Shown: positions 18,569-28,232, counted from the first letter of the stretch. The stretch: 36,171 nt of DNA from Hyphomicrobiales bacterium (GCA_022360615.1 JAKSCL010000378.1:1-36171), one strand, 5' to 3'. Translations and numbers: made by a program. Notes: generated by a model not told the origin, from the sequence alone.

Positions 18569-19258
18569 ATGGATCTCGCTCTCCTTGAAGCGCTGAATGC
18601 GGCGCGCGCCAACCGCAAAGCCGTTCTCCTTGAAACCGGGCTTGAGAGCGGGGCGCAGCGGCTCATCCGGGAAGCCGAGCCGCAAGACGGACCGCTTGCG
18701 GCGGTCTATGCGGAATGCTTTCGAAGCGGGAAGGCGGTGCGCGCGGAAACGGAAAACGGGCCCGTTTTCATTGCCGCGTATTTGCCGCCGCCGCGCCTCA
18801 TCATCACGGGCGCTGTCCATATCAGTCAGGCGCTGGCACCCATGGCGGCGTTTGCGGGGCTCGATCCCATCATCGTCGATCCGCGCACCGGCTTTGCGAC
18901 CGAGGAGCGTTTTCCCAAAAGCCGGGTGATCGCGGAATGGCCGGAGGATGCGCTGCCCGATATCGGGGTCGACCGTTATACGGGGCTTGCCGCACTCACC
19001 CACGATCCGAAGATCGACGACCCCGCCTTGCAGGCGGCGCTCTCCTCCGATTGCTTTTATATCGGCGCGCTCGGCAGCCGGAAAACCCATGGGAAACGCG
19101 TCGACCGCTTGAAAGCGCAAGGCTTTTCCGAGGACAAGCTTGCGGGTATCCATGCGCCCATCGGCCTGGCGATCGGTGCGGCAAGCCCCTCGGAAATCGC
19201 TGTTGCAATCCTCGCCGAGGTGGTCGCCGCCTTGCGGCAGACAGGGGCGCAACGGTGA
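18569..19258 (+). CDS. XdhC/CoxF family protein with Rossmann C-terminal domain
   Basis: 229 residues. The N-terminal 65 residues form a short lead-in domain (AARANRKAVLLETGLESGAQ). The rest is the XdhC Rossmann-type domain: LIITGAVHISQALAPMAAFAGLDPIIVDPR, then the second strand pair FYIGALGSRKTHGKR and the terminal GLAIGAASPSEIAVAILAEVVA. It lies 13 bp after the N-terminal-domain gene and together they cover a normal XdhC. It is likely to bind the molybdenum cofactor during maturation of CoxL. The typical dinucleotide-type glycine loop is modified to GAVHIS. The stop overlaps the start of the next gene (GTGA). Confidence 0.9.
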   Translation: MDLALLEALNAARANRKAVLLETGLESGAQRLIREAEPQDGPLAAVYAECFRSGKAVRAETENGPVFIAAYLPPPRLIITGAVHISQALAPMAAFAGLDPIIVDPRTGFATEERFPKSRVIAEWPEDALPDIGVDRYTGLAALTHDPKIDDPALQAALSSDCFYIGALGSRKTHGKRVDRLKAQGFSEDKLAGIHAPIGLAIGAASPSEIAVAILAEVVAALRQTGAQR

Positions 19259-20886
19259 GATTCGGGACCGTTCCCATCAGTGATGCCGAAGGAGCGGTCC
19301 TTGCCCATTCGCTGCGCTTCGGCAAAGGCCGCAGTTTCAAAAAGGGCAAGATTCTCTCAGCGCAGGATATCGCCATTCTCCGCGAAGCCGGAGTTCAGGA
19401 GGTCGCCGCCGCCCGCCTTGAGCCGGGCGACAGGGACGAGGATGCGGCAGCGCTTACCCTTGCGCGCGCTGCGGCGGGCAAGGGTGTCGAGGTCCAGGAA
19501 CCCTTCACCGGGCGCTCGAACCTTTTCTCGACGGCAGATGGACTTTTGGTGGTGGATCAGGCGCTGATCGACCGGGCCAACACCATCGATCCGGCAATCA
19601 CACTGGCAACGCTCAATCAGTATGAACGGGTCTCTGAAGGCCGGATGATCGCGACCGTGAAGATCATTCCCTATGCGGTGCCTGGGCATCTGGTCGATGA
19701 GGCTTGCAAAGTCCTGAGCACTGGCAATGCCGTCCGGGTCGCGCCGTTCCGCCCGAAGCGGATCGCCATGGTGGCGAGCATGCTGCCTGGAACGAAACCG
19801 GGTGTTTTGGACAAAACGCGCCGCGTGCTTGAGGAACGGCTTGAAGGAACCGGTGCGAGGGTCATCGGCGAAGAGCGCGTTGCCCACGAGGAAGCGGCGA
19901 TTGCCGGTGCCTTGGCGGGTTTTGAAGACGAGGCCGATGTGTTCATCGTTTTCGGCGCATCCGCGATTGCCGACAGCGCCGATGTGGTGCCCGCGGCCAT
20001 TGAGAAAGCGGGGGGCGCTGTTCGCCACTTCGGGATGCCGGTCGACCCGGGAAACCTGCTTCTTCTGGCCGAACTTGGCGGGAAACCCGCGATCGGCGCC
20101 CCCGGTTGCGCGCGCAGCCCGAAGGAAAACGGTTTTGACTGGGTGCTCGAACGCGCCCTTGCCGATATTCCGGTGACGCCAAGCGATATCATGGGGCTTG
20201 GGGTGGGCGGTCTGTTGATGGAAATCGTCAGCCGGCCTCAGCCTCGAAGCGCACCGCTTGCGGCCGGCGATGCGGCTCCTCACGGTGTCGCCGCCATCGT
20301 CCTTGCCGCCGGACGCTCAAGCCGCATGGGCGATGAGAACAAGCTTCTGCTCGATTACAAGGGCGAACCGATGATTCGCCATGCGGTCCGCGCCGCCGTC
20401 GAATCAAAGGCCTCGCCTGTGATCGTCGTTACCGGCCATGAAAGCGATTCGGTGAAGGCGGCGCTTGAGGGTTTCGACGCGATATTCATTCACAATGGCG
20501 CATACCCAGACGGGATGGCCACATCGCTCGTTGCCGGTTTAAACGCGGTCAAGGAAACGGCATCGGGTGTTCTCGTCCATCTTGGCGACATGCCTCTTGT
20601 CACAGCCGACGGCATGAATGCGATGGTCGACGCGCTTGATGAGGATGCCGAACGGCTGATCATCACGCGTTCAGCCGGGGGGCGGCGCGGAAATCCGGTT
20701 ATTTTTCACCGCCGCTTCTTCCCCGAGCTTTTGGCGCTTACGGGTGACGAGGGCGGCCGGCAGATCATCGCCAAGCACGGCGATCTCGTCTTTGAAATCC
20801 CGGCGAGCGATGACGCCCTTTTCGATGTGGATACGCCCGAGCGTTACGCGACGCTCAAAAAGCTTGGTTTTTCAGAGCACGCATAA
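19255..20886 (+). CDS. Molybdopterin-binding domain / MobA-like NTP transferase fusion
   Basis: 543 residues from the GTG at 19255, which overlaps the preceding stop; the open frame continues upstream to 18715 but over another gene. The first two-thirds resemble a MoCF/MoeA-type molybdopterin-binding region (RIAMVASMLPGTKPGVLDKTRR, VFIVFGASAIADSADVVPAAIE, then the long segment ending GVGGLLMEIV). From about residue 345 a MobA/MocA-like nucleotidyltransferase begins: IVLAAGRSSRMGDENKLLL, VHLGDMPLV, GRRGNPVIF and DVDTPE. CO dehydrogenase-family enzymes need molybdopterin cytosine dinucleotide, so this fusion is well placed to make CTP-derived MCD for coxL. It ends the operon. Confidence 0.9.
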   Translation: MRFGTVPISDAEGAVLAHSLRFGKGRSFKKGKILSAQDIAILREAGVQEVAAARLEPGDRDEDAAALTLARAAAGKGVEVQEPFTGRSNLFSTADGLLVVDQALIDRANTIDPAITLATLNQYERVSEGRMIATVKIIPYAVPGHLVDEACKVLSTGNAVRVAPFRPKRIAMVASMLPGTKPGVLDKTRRVLEERLEGTGARVIGEERVAHEEAAIAGALAGFEDEADVFIVFGASAIADSADVVPAAIEKAGGAVRHFGMPVDPGNLLLLAELGGKPAIGAPGCARSPKENGFDWVLERALADIPVTPSDIMGLGVGGLLMEIVSRPQPRSAPLAAGDAAPHGVAAIVLAAGRSSRMGDENKLLLDYKGEPMIRHAVRAAVESKASPVIVVTGHESDSVKAALEGFDAIFIHNGAYPDGMATSLVAGLNAVKETASGVLVHLGDMPLVTADGMNAMVDALDEDAERLIITRSAGGRRGNPVIFHRRFFPELLALTGDEGGRQIIAKHGDLVFEIPASDDALFDVDTPERYATLKKLGFSEHA

Positions 20887-21237
20887 GGTGCAATTTTTCA
20901 AAATTTACCACTTTTTACAGAATTCTTCTTAAGCTGCGGCATGTGCGTGGCGTGCCTAGCCGGAAACATGTCATTGGGACCCTTCACCCCCCTTTGTCCT
21001 TATTGATGTGTTTCCGGCGAAACCTCATAACGTTCTCCTCGCGTAAAAAATCGCCAGACTGCACTCTTTCCAAGCATTTCTGCCCAGCATTTCAACACAT
21101 CTCCAGTGCGCTGGCAGCAACGGCGGGAGAGTGCTGGTGATTTCACGCGATTTTGTGTCAACTTTTCAAAAAGATATTGCGCACAAGCTATTTGGACGTG
21201 ACACTTTTTAGGTCACGAACAAGCGGCGAGGCCATAC
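20887..21237 (+). other. Intergenic region before usg, with an inverted repeat
   Basis: No convincing gene in 351 bp; the short open frames present lack ribosome-binding sites and do not resemble known proteins. A 10-bp inverted repeat GCCGGAAACA (20959-20968) / TGTTTCCGGC (21009-21018) with a 40-bp loop is the only clear structure. The usg ribosome-binding site GCGAGG is at about 21225-21231, and the usg promoter should lie in the AT-rich part after 21140. Confidence 0.5.
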
Positions 21238-21507
21238 ATGGTGGATGAAGACTTTGAAAAGAGTGTTTTAGGTTACGGTCTGACCACAGCCAACATTCTC
21301 TATCACTTTCCCGATCATCCGGACCTGCTCCAGAGGTTCATCTGGCAATTCTACGATCAGGCGCCGGAGTTCCCGCATCTAAAAGAGTTCCTCGATTTCT
21401 GGAGCCGTGAGCTGGACGGGCCGCTCCATTCGGTAAGGATCGCGCACCAAAGTCTAATACGCCCGGCGGAATGGCGCAGCATCGGCGGCGAATTCGTCAT
21501 ACACTGA
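21238..21507 (+). CDS. usg: Usg family protein
   Basis: 89 residues. The conserved alphaproteobacterial Usg pattern is plain: GYGLTTANILYHFPDHPDLLQ, WQFYDQAPEFPHLKEFLDFW, ELDGPLHSVRIAHQSLIRPAEWR. The name comes from an upstream gene of the Caulobacter trp operon; molecular function is unknown. There are no trp genes beside it here. The last codons and the TGA (21505-21507) lie inside the first copy of a 19-bp tandem repeat, so the repeat array abuts the end of the gene and a small variation of the repeat could alter its C terminus. Confidence 0.9.
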   Translation: MVDEDFEKSVLGYGLTTANILYHFPDHPDLLQRFIWQFYDQAPEFPHLKEFLDFWSRELDGPLHSVRIAHQSLIRPAEWRSIGGEFVIH

Positions 21508-21596
21508 CTGTAGCGATTGGCACTGACTGTAGCGATTGGCACTGACTGTAGCGATTGGCACTGACTGTAGCGATTGGCACTGACTGTAGCGATTGG
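21502..21596. repeat. Five-copy 19-bp tandem repeat
   Basis: CACTGACTGTAGCGATTGG occurs five times head to tail without a mismatch (starts 21502, 21521, 21540, 21559, 21578). The array fills the space between the stops of the convergent usg and Anbu genes: usg stops inside copy 1, and the Anbu stop is at 21601-21603, four bases past copy 5. Identity of all copies suggests recent expansion by slippage. Confidence 0.97.
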
Positions 21597-21600
21597 CTGA

Positions 21601-22371
21601 CTAGCTGGTGTCCGCAGGCGCGGTGTCGCTTGCCGCTTCATCCTCTTCCGCTTTGTAGGGCGGCACGGGAATGGCCAGGTGCGCGGCGCGCAGCGCTTTC
21701 GACCAGCGCTCTTGAAGATCGCTGAAATAAGCGTCGCCTTGTTCTATGCGGTGGATGAGGTCGGTCTCCAGCGCGTCGCGCCGGTAGACCACAAAATCGA
21801 TCGGCATGCCTACGCCGAGATTGGAACGCATGGTCGAATCCATGGAGACGAGGCCAAGCTTCAACGCCTCGTCCAGTTCGGTCTCGAAGGTGACCGAGCG
21901 GTCGAGAATCGGCTTGCCGTATTTGTGCTCGCCGATCTGAAGATAGGGCGTATCGGGGGTGGCCTCGATGAAATTCCCGGCGCTGTAAAGCTGGTAGAGC
22001 CGCAGCCGTCCACCCTTTACCTGACCGCCCAAAAGCATCTGCACATCAAAGCCGCCCGATTGCGCCTCAAGTGCCGCTCCGTCCTTGTTGTAAACATGCC
22101 GGATTGCTTCGCCGACCAGGCGGGCGGTTTCGAACATGGACGATGTGTCGGAAATGGTGCGGCCTTCCCCGAACCCTTCGGTCACGAGGCTAATAACCGA
22201 CTGCGAGACGGCGAGATTCCCCGCGGTCGCAATCGCAATCATCCGTTCGCCCGGTATTTCGAGGACATGAAGCTTACGGAAGACCGCGATGTTGTCGAGG
22301 CCGGCATTGGTGCGCGTGTCGCAAATCAGCACCATCCCCTTTTTGACAAGGATACCAACGCAATAGGTCAT
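21601..22371 (-). CDS. Anbu, proteasome-related beta-type peptidase
   Basis: 256 residues. Anbu is a bacterial relative of the proteasome beta subunit and HslV. The N terminus MTYCVGILVKKGMVLICDTRTNAG carries the expected catalytic Thr2, exposed once Met is removed, with Asp18 and Lys33 (FRKLH) at the spacing used by Thr-type peptidases. The later YNKDGAALE and GEHKYGKPILDR segments and SMDSTMRSNLGVGMPID fit Anbu. Anbu usually sits with genes for ATP-grasp, alpha-E and transglutaminase-like proteins, and all are present here upstream on the same strand. Physiological substrate is unknown. The C-terminal tail is acidic and disordered. Confidence 0.92.
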   Translation of the reverse strand: MTYCVGILVKKGMVLICDTRTNAGLDNIAVFRKLHVLEIPGERMIAIATAGNLAVSQSVISLVTEGFGEGRTISDTSSMFETARLVGEAIRHVYNKDGAALEAQSGGFDVQMLLGGQVKGGRLRLYQLYSAGNFIEATPDTPYLQIGEHKYGKPILDRSVTFETELDEALKLGLVSMDSTMRSNLGVGMPIDFVVYRRDALETDLIHRIEQGDAYFSDLQERWSKALRAAHLAIPVPPYKAEEDEAASDTAPADTS

Positions 22372-22492
22372 GCGCTCACCCTCTTGATACGGACGCGATC
22401 ACCGCAAGCGGAATGTGCTTCATTTTTGCCTGCAGCCGCAAGCCTCCGCGCCTTCAAAACTGTGGGCGGCGTCCGGACCCGGTTTCGGGGCC

Positions 22493-23302
22493 TCAGGCTT
22501 CCTTGACCGTCACCGAGACCGCCATGCGCTCGCCCGTGCCGCCTTTTTGAATGCCGCGCACAGGCGCGGCGCCGCGGTAATCGAGGGCGACCGCGACGCG
22601 CACATGCTGCTCCGTCACGCAGAAGCAGTGGACGGGATCAAAGCCGATCCAGCCGAGATCGGGTACAAAAGCCTCCGCCCAGGCATGGCCGGCCTCCTGA
22701 TCGGTTTCGCCGTCGGCGCGCAGAAAATAGCCGCCGACATACCGTGCCGGAATGCCGATGGAACGCGCAGCCGCAATGAAAATCTGGGCGAAGTCCTGGC
22801 ATACGCCATGGCCCGCGTCAAAGGCGTCACCGGCGGCCGTGAAGGTGTCCGTGACGCCGGTGTCGAAAGCCATGCGGTCGCGCACGGCTTCCATCAGCGC
22901 ATGCAGCCTCGGCAATTTCTCGTCGGGATGTTTACCTTGGATATCCCGGGCAAAGTCCTGGATCGCAGGCGTTGGCGCGGTCAGCGGCGTCTCGCTCAGG
23001 TAGAGGTCCGGCGGAAAAGGCTCATAGGTGCCGCGGATGATCCCGGCTGTGTCGAAGGTGTCCACATGGCCGCTGACCTTCACGGTGAGGCCGTCGATGG
23101 GACCCGTCAGCGAGAGCGTGTGGACCCGGTTTCCAAAGCCGTCCTCCTCCTTCACGATTTTGGTGAACGGCTCCGCTTCAATCCACCATGTGCGCACGAA
23201 CTGGCCTTCGAAATTGCGCGGCGTCTTGCGCAGGCTTTGGATCACGTATTTCGACGGCGTTTCATAGTCATAGACCGTCGTGTGCTCGATGAGGACGTCC
23301 AC
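22493..23302 (-). CDS. Transglutaminase-like cysteine peptidase family protein
   Basis: 269 residues if it starts at the GTG at 23302 (VDVLIEHTTVYDYE), 13 bp after the alpha-E stop with a GAAGG-type site upstream; no ATG lies near, and longer frames run into alpha-E. The bacterial transglutaminase N domain (about 1-100) is followed by the papain-like core with an intact triad: Cys168 in GHGVCQDFAQIF, His206 in AGHAWAEAF and Asp222 in WIGFDP. Related genes accompany Anbu and ATP-grasp in a proposed peptide-tagging or amide-forming system. Activity may be peptidase or transamidase. Confidence 0.9.
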   Translation of the reverse strand: MDVLIEHTTVYDYETPSKYVIQSLRKTPRNFEGQFVRTWWIEAEPFTKIVKEEDGFGNRVHTLSLTGPIDGLTVKVSGHVDTFDTAGIIRGTYEPFPPDLYLSETPLTAPTPAIQDFARDIQGKHPDEKLPRLHALMEAVRDRMAFDTGVTDTFTAAGDAFDAGHGVCQDFAQIFIAAARSIGIPARYVGGYFLRADGETDQEAGHAWAEAFVPDLGWIGFDPVHCFCVTEQHVRVAVALDYRGAAPVRGIQKGGTGERMAVSVTVKEA

Positions 23303-23315
23303 GGGAAACGGGCCT

Positions 23316-24257
23316 TCAAGAAAGATATTGCTCGGAGATTCTGCTGCCCAGCCGGTTGTTCTCGGCAATGAAATCGAGAAGGAATTCATGCAGGCCGCGC
23401 TGGAAGATGTTGTCCATGGTCTGGTTGGCGAGCCGGGCATAGGTAGCGCGCGCCGCGCTCTGGCTCGGGCCCTGTTCGCCGTATTCCTGGGCGATCTCGG
23501 TGAGGAGTTCGGAGATGTTGGCGTAGCAGCGCGCGAGCGAGCGCGGCATCTCGCGGCGCAGGATCAAGAGATCGGCGATGAGCCATGGTTTGAGGCTGTC
23601 GCGGTAGATCCAATGATAGCTGGTGAGCGCTGAGACCGCCCGCAGGATCGACGCCCATTGATAATAGTCGAGGCCGCCGCCGACCGGTTGATCCTTCGGC
23701 AGCAGCACATGGTATTTCACATCGAGGATACGGGCCGTGTTGTCGGCGCGCTCCGTGTATTTGCCGAGCTGGTTGAAGAAGAACTGATCGTTGCGCAGCA
23801 TTGAACGGACCGCCGATCCATCGATCAGTAGCGAGGATTGTTTCACCCAGGACAGGAAACGGATGAATTCCTGGCTCAACATCTGGTTGGCGTCGAAACT
23901 CATGATGTCGAGCCAGGCGCCGTTCAGCGCATCCCAAACCTCGATGGTGAGCGCGGTGCGGACCGAGCGCGCATTGCGGCGGGCAGCCTCGAAGCAGGAG
24001 CGGATGCTTGAGGGGTTTTCCGCAGAAAAGGCGAGAAACGCGACGACGTTCTCGCGCGAGGCGCGGTCGTAGGACCGGTAGAAGGCGTCCTGGCAGGCGG
24101 CGGACGCGAGCGCTGAATCCCACGCATTGCCATTGCCGGAGAAGGCGGCCGGCATCGATGCGATGTGCTGCGTTGCGTCGAGGATGCGGGCGAGGTTGTC
24201 GGCGCGTTCGACGTAACGCGCCATCCAATAGAGATCGTTGGCGTGGCGGCTCAGCAT
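23316..24257 (-). CDS. Alpha-E domain-containing protein
   Basis: 313 residues, almost entirely helical. The opening [27 protein letters not shown] with its [12 protein letters not shown] helix and the central [18 protein letters not shown] repeat of the same motif are the signature of the DUF403/alpha-E family. Alpha-E proteins travel with circularly permuted ATP-grasp enzymes and Anbu and are proposed to be part of the same amide-ligation machinery; no catalytic function is known. It is 33 bp downstream of the ATP-grasp gene and 13 bp upstream of the transglutaminase-like gene. Confidence 0.93.
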   Translation of the reverse strand: MLSRHANDLYWMARYVERADNLARILDATQHIASMPAAFSGNGNAWDSALASAACQDAFYRSYDRASRENVVAFLAFSAENPSSIRSCFEAARRNARSVRTALTIEVWDALNGAWLDIMSFDANQMLSQEFIRFLSWVKQSSLLIDGSAVRSMLRNDQFFFNQLGKYTERADNTARILDVKYHVLLPKDQPVGGGLDYYQWASILRAVSALTSYHWIYRDSLKPWLIADLLILRREMPRSLARCYANISELLTEIAQEYGEQGPSQSAARATYARLANQTMDNIFQRGLHEFLLDFIAENNRLGSRISEQYLS

Positions 24258-24290
24258 GGCGTTCTTTCGCCAGCCCGCAAAGCGCCGGTC

Positions 24291-25775
24291 TCAGCCGCCA
24301 TGGAGCACCCATGTGTCCTTGGTGCCGCCGCCCTGGCTGGAATTGACGACGAGCGAGCCCTCGCGCAGCGCGACGCGCGTAAGCCCGCCAGGCACGATCG
24401 AAATGCCCTTTGAACCGGTAAGAACGAAGGGTCTCAAATCCACGTGGCGCGGCTGGATGGCGTTGTTTGCGAGCGTCGGGCAGGTCGATAGCGAGAGGGT
24501 GGGCTGTGCGATGTATTTTGCCGGCGCGGCCCTGATCCGCGCCCTGAAAGTCTCGATTTCCTCTTCATCCGCCTTCGGTCCGATCAGCATGCCGTAACCG
24601 CCCGAGCCGTCCACCTCCTTGACCACCAGATCGCCGATGTTCTCCAGGACATGGATGCGTGCATCCTCTTCGCGGCAGCGCCAGGTGGGCACGTTTTTCA
24701 GGATCGGCTCTTCGCCCAGATAGAATCTCACGAAGTCCGGCATGTAGGTGTAGATCGCCTTGTCATCGGCGATCCCGGTGCCGATGGCGTTTGCAAGGCT
24801 CACATTCCCGGCCCGGTAGGCGCTCATCAGGCCAGGTACGCCGAGGACGGATTCGGCCCGGAAGGTGAGAGGGTCCATGAAATCGTCATCGACGCGGCGG
24901 TAGATGACATCCACCCTTCGCGGACCCTCGGTGGTGCGCATGTAAACGAAGCCTTCGCGTACGAAGAGATCGATGCCTTCGACCAGCTCGACGCCCAGCT
25001 TGTCGGCCAAAAAGGTGTGCTCGTAATAAGCGCTGTTCAGGGGGCCAGGTGTCAGGATCACGACTTCCGGATTGGCTCCGGAGCCGTCCGGCGCAATGGA
25101 TTTCAAGGTCGCCAGCAGACGGTCGATATAGGAGTCCACCGGCGCAATTGAGTGGTTCTCGAAGAGTTCGGGGAAAAGCCGCATCATCGTCTCGCGGTTT
25201 TCCAGCATGTAAGAGACCCCGGAGGGCGTGCGGACATTGTCTTCGAGAACGTAGAACGTGTCCGCGTCCACGCGCACCACATCGATGCCGGCAATCGGCA
25301 CATAGACGCCGCCGGGCGGTGCGATGTTCTTTGCCTCCGGCCGGAAGGCCGGGTTCTGGTAGATGAGGTCGGGCGGGACGATACCCGCGCGCAGCACCTC
25401 CGCGGGTCCGTAGATATCAGACAGGAAGGCGTTGAGCGTGCGCACCCTTTGTTCGAGCCCGGCGGTCAGTTTTCCCCATTCCGGCGCCGTGATCAGCCGC
25501 GGGATGACGTCGAAGGGGATGATGCGCTCTTGCGGCGTCGTTTCGCCGTAAACGGCAAAGGTGATACCGATGCGGCGGAAGAGAAGCTCGGCTTCCTTCT
25601 GGCGCTTGAGCAGGAACTCCGGGTCTATGCCGCTCATCCAGTTGTCAAGGCGGCCATAGGCATCGCGGCACTTCCCATTCGACAGCCGCATTTCGTCAAA
25701 AAAGACAGGCGTTTCCGTTACGCTGATGGGAGCCTCCGCACGTTTTCCCGTCGCGGTAAAGCGTAAGTCTCTCAC
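24291..25775 (-). CDS. Circularly permuted type 2 ATP-grasp protein
   Basis: 494 residues from a GTG at 25775; no ATG, GTG or TTG occurs in frame between it and the first conserved block, so this start is the likely one. Recognised by FDEMR...[17 protein letters not shown], the [21 protein letters not shown] nucleotide/metal-binding block, [32 protein letters not shown] and [18 protein letters not shown]. The enzyme class makes amide bonds via an acyl-phosphate; relatives outside the Anbu context are thought to add peptide-like units. It is the first gene of the four-gene Anbu operon, and the substrate is unknown. Confidence 0.92.
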   Translation of the reverse strand: MRDLRFTATGKRAEAPISVTETPVFFDEMRLSNGKCRDAYGRLDNWMSGIDPEFLLKRQKEAELLFRRIGITFAVYGETTPQERIIPFDVIPRLITAPEWGKLTAGLEQRVRTLNAFLSDIYGPAEVLRAGIVPPDLIYQNPAFRPEAKNIAPPGGVYVPIAGIDVVRVDADTFYVLEDNVRTPSGVSYMLENRETMMRLFPELFENHSIAPVDSYIDRLLATLKSIAPDGSGANPEVVILTPGPLNSAYYEHTFLADKLGVELVEGIDLFVREGFVYMRTTEGPRRVDVIYRRVDDDFMDPLTFRAESVLGVPGLMSAYRAGNVSLANAIGTGIADDKAIYTYMPDFVRFYLGEEPILKNVPTWRCREEDARIHVLENIGDLVVKEVDGSGGYGMLIGPKADEEEIETFRARIRAAPAKYIAQPTLSLSTCPTLANNAIQPRHVDLRPFVLTGSKGISIVPGGLTRVALREGSLVVNSSQGGGTKDTWVLHGG

Positions 25776-25879
25776 CAGTCACGGCGCAAGAAAACTGCAT
25801 GGAGAGGTTTCAATGCGCAATTCCTGTGCAGCGGGTTTGCTGGTGTGCCAAAATTCCGGGCAGCAGGGTCAGCGACGTG

Positions 25880-26587
25880 TCAGAACAGTTTCTCCGCGCG
25901 GAAGCTCGTGTGGCCTTGGCGCCCGACGATGATGTGGTCATGGAGCGCGATGCCGAGGGGCTTGGCGATCCCGGCGATGACCTTGGTCATCTCGATATCG
26001 GCGCGCGACGGCGTCGGATCGCCCGAGGGGTGATTGTGGACGAGGATGATGGCCGAGGCCGAATGCTCAAGAGCCCGCTTGACCACCTCGCGCGGGTAGA
26101 CCGGCGTGTGGTCAACCGTCCCGGTCTGCTGCACCTCATCGGCAATCAGACCGTTGCGCTTGTCGAGGAAGAGTATGCGGAACTGTTCGCGCGTATCGAA
26201 CGCCATCGATGCCCGGCAGTAATCGAGAACGGCATCCCAGGATGAAAGCACCTGGCGCTCATTGACCTGTCCGCGGGCATAGCGTTGGGCGGCGGCTTCC
26301 ATCAATTTCAGTTCGGTGACGACGGCATCGCCGATTCCCGGCACCTCACGCAGGCGTTCCGCCGGTGCGCCCAGCACCTCCGTGAACGATCCGAAACGTT
26401 CGATCAGCGCTTTGGCGATCGGTTTGGTGTCGCGGCGCGGAATGGCGCGGAACAGAAGAAGCTCCAGGAGTTCGTAATCGGGAAGGGCCTCGCCGCCCTG
26501 TTCACGGAAGCGGGCGCGCAGCCTGTCGCGGTGGCCGTGATAGTGAGCCGTTTTGTTTCGTGCGCCCGCGTCGCGCATTCCGCTCAC
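25880..26587 (-). CDS. radC: RadC family JAB-domain protein
   Basis: 235 residues from the GTG at 26587, overlapping the map stop (GTGA). A helix-hairpin-helix (VPGIGDAVV, about 82-90) precedes the JAMM/MPN-like zinc domain [14 protein letters not shown] with His184, His186 and Asp197 as ligands. The family was named for a supposed repair phenotype in E. coli that was later traced elsewhere, so its role is uncertain; members are linked to competence and to mobile-element anti-restriction. The map-radC overlap suggests one transcript. Confidence 0.93.
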   Translation of the reverse strand: MSGMRDAGARNKTAHYHGHRDRLRARFREQGGEALPDYELLELLLFRAIPRRDTKPIAKALIERFGSFTEVLGAPAERLREVPGIGDAVVTELKLMEAAAQRYARGQVNERQVLSSWDAVLDYCRASMAFDTREQFRILFLDKRNGLIADEVQQTGTVDHTPVYPREVVKRALEHSASAIILVHNHPSGDPTPSRADIEMTKVIAGIAKPLGIALHDHIIVGRQGHTSFRAEKLF

Positions 26588-27426
26588 TGAATGGTGCCGT
26601 GATAGGGCGGCTTGTGCAGACCGGCGGGCGAAAGCGTGAAGATCTCAACGCCGTCTTCTGTGACCCCGACTGTGTGTTCGAACTGGGCCGATAAGGAGCG
26701 GTCGCGGGTCACCGCCGTCCAGCCGTCGGCAAGCACCTTCACATGCGGACGGCCGAGATTGATCATCGGCTCGACGGTGAACAGCATGCCTTGCTTCAGC
26801 TTCACGCCTTCGCCCGGACGGCCATAGTGCAGGATGTTGGGAACGTCGTGGAAGATGCGGCCAAGGCCGTGGCCGCAGAAATCGCGGACCACGCTCGTGC
26901 GTTCGGTCTCGGCGTATTTTTGGATGGCCGCCCCGATATCCCCCGTCGCCGCGCCGGGCTCAATGGCGGCGATGCCGCGCATCATCGCTTCGTAGGTGAC
27001 GTCAAGCAGCCGTTCCGCGCGCCGGGGCACCGCGCCGACCGGGTACATGCGACTCGAGTCGCCGTGCCAGCCATCGACGATGAGGGTCACGTCGATATTG
27101 ATGACATCGCCCTCGCGTAGCGGCTTTTCGCCTGGAATGCCGTGGCAGACCACATGGTTGACCGAGGTGCAGATCGATTTCGGATAGCCCCGGTAGAGGA
27201 GGGGGGCGGGGTAGGCGCCGTTGTCCATGGCAAATTCGAAAGCGAGCTTGTCGAGCTTCAACGTGTTCACGCCGGGCTGGACTTCCGGCACCATCAGGTC
27301 AAGCAGCTCCGCGGTCAGCCGTCCGGCCCTGCGCATGCCCTCGAATGCGTCCGTATCGTGAAGCTTGATCTGACCCGTGTTCTTTTCCGGCGCCTCGCGC
27401 GCGGGGATGTAGGTCGTGTCCATCAT
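26584..27426 (-). CDS. map: Methionine aminopeptidase
   Basis: 280 residues, a type Ia-like enzyme that removes the initiator Met from nascent proteins in the cytosol. All five metal ligands are seen and keep E. coli spacing with a +15 offset: Asp112, Asp123 ([14 protein letters not shown]), His186 (CGHGLG), Glu219 (TVEPM) and Glu250 (FEHTVG), with the substrate His95 in VVCHGIPG. The N-terminal 25 residues before the conserved [12 protein letters not shown] are an extra tail. A second ATG directly follows the first, so the start may be one codon shorter. Confidence 0.95.
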   Translation of the reverse strand: MMDTTYIPAREAPEKNTGQIKLHDTDAFEGMRRAGRLTAELLDLMVPEVQPGVNTLKLDKLAFEFAMDNGAYPAPLLYRGYPKSICTSVNHVVCHGIPGEKPLREGDVINIDVTLIVDGWHGDSSRMYPVGAVPRRAERLLDVTYEAMMRGIAAIEPGAATGDIGAAIQKYAETERTSVVRDFCGHGLGRIFHDVPNILHYGRPGEGVKLKQGMLFTVEPMINLGRPHVKVLADGWTAVTRDRSLSAQFEHTVGVTEDGVEIFTLSPAGLHKPPYHGTIQ

Positions 27427-27512
27427 GTGATTATGCCGTCCTTTGCGGGCGCTTCATGGATGCGAAAACGCATGCCCGTTTGCTTCATGGTAACCGGCAG
27501 GACCCGCACTGG

Positions 27513-28232
27513 CTATGGTGCTTCGCCCGGCCCGGTGATCGGAAGCTCCCCGCCGATGATGACCTCTTCGGGCGTTATATCGGCTGAAAGCGCGACCGCT
27601 TCAACGCCCCTGCCGCGCGCGGTCTTGAAGGCCGCGGCATAGGCGGGGTCGATGTCTGCGGCAAGCCCGAACCGGTTCGTGCCCGTGCGGTGGACAAGGA
27701 ACACCATGACCGCGCGGTGGCCTTCGTCCACCATATCGCCCAGTTCGACGAGGTGTTTGGCACCCCGGCTTGTGACCGAATCGGGGAATTCGGCAAGCCC
27801 GGCTTCGCGCACAAGGTGGACGTTCTTCACCTCCACATAGCAGTCGGGGCGTCCGTCCGCTTGAAGGAGGATGTCGATGCGGCTGTTCTTGCCGTAGCGG
27901 ACTTCGCGGCGCAGCGCCGAATAGCCTGAAAGCGGTGCGATCCTGCGCGCCTCGATCCCTTCGGCGACAATGGCGTTCGGACGGCCGGTGTTGACGCCGG
28001 CAAGATTGCCGTCCGGCAGTTCGATCAATTCAAGCGTGTGGGCGTGTTTGCGCGTTTTCGAATCCGAATGCGAGACCCAGACCTTCAGGCCGGGATCGCT
28101 CAGACCCAGCATCGACCCGGAATTCGGGCAATGGGCCGTGACGGTCGTCCCGTCCTCAAACGTCACATCGCTCAGGAAACGCTTGTAGCGGCGGCGCAGG
28201 GTCGCCGGAATGAGGGGAGAGGGGAACTTCAT
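27513..28232 (-). CDS. sfsA: SfsA family DNA/RNA nuclease
   Basis: About 239 residues from the ATG at 28232 (MKFPSPLIPATLRRRYKRFLSDV); the longer frame to 28283 adds an unconserved basic tail. Family hallmarks are RRYKRFL, VTAHCPNSGSM, NTGRPNAIVAEG, SRIDILL and the CYVEVKNVHL strand whose Asp/Glu/Lys pattern is that of a PD-(D/E)xK nuclease fold. SfsA was first described as affecting maltose genes in E. coli and later as having nuclease fold and sugar-fermentation stimulation; its cellular role is not settled. It is divergent from the cinA-like gene. Confidence 0.93.
   Translation of the reverse strand: MKFPSPLIPATLRRRYKRFLSDVTFEDGTTVTAHCPNSGSMLGLSDPGLKVWVSHSDSKTRKHAHTLELIELPDGNLAGVNTGRPNAIVAEGIEARRIAPLSGYSALRREVRYGKNSRIDILLQADGRPDCYVEVKNVHLVREAGLAEFPDSVTSRGAKHLVELGDMVDEGHRAVMVFLVHRTGTNRFGLAADIDPAYAAAFKTARGRGVEAVALSADITPEEVIIGGELPITGPGEAP

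Noticed and set aside
20959-21018. Ten-base inverted repeat with 40-bp loop as an operator
   Set aside because: Arms of this length at such a distance are expected a few times by chance in a window this size; kept only as a note in the intergenic entry.
20943-21140. Small gene before usg
   Set aside because: No ribosome-binding site and no resemblance to a known protein; composition matches non-coding flank.
21502-21596. CRISPR array
   Set aside because: The 19-bp units are contiguous with no spacers, so this is a tandem repeat.
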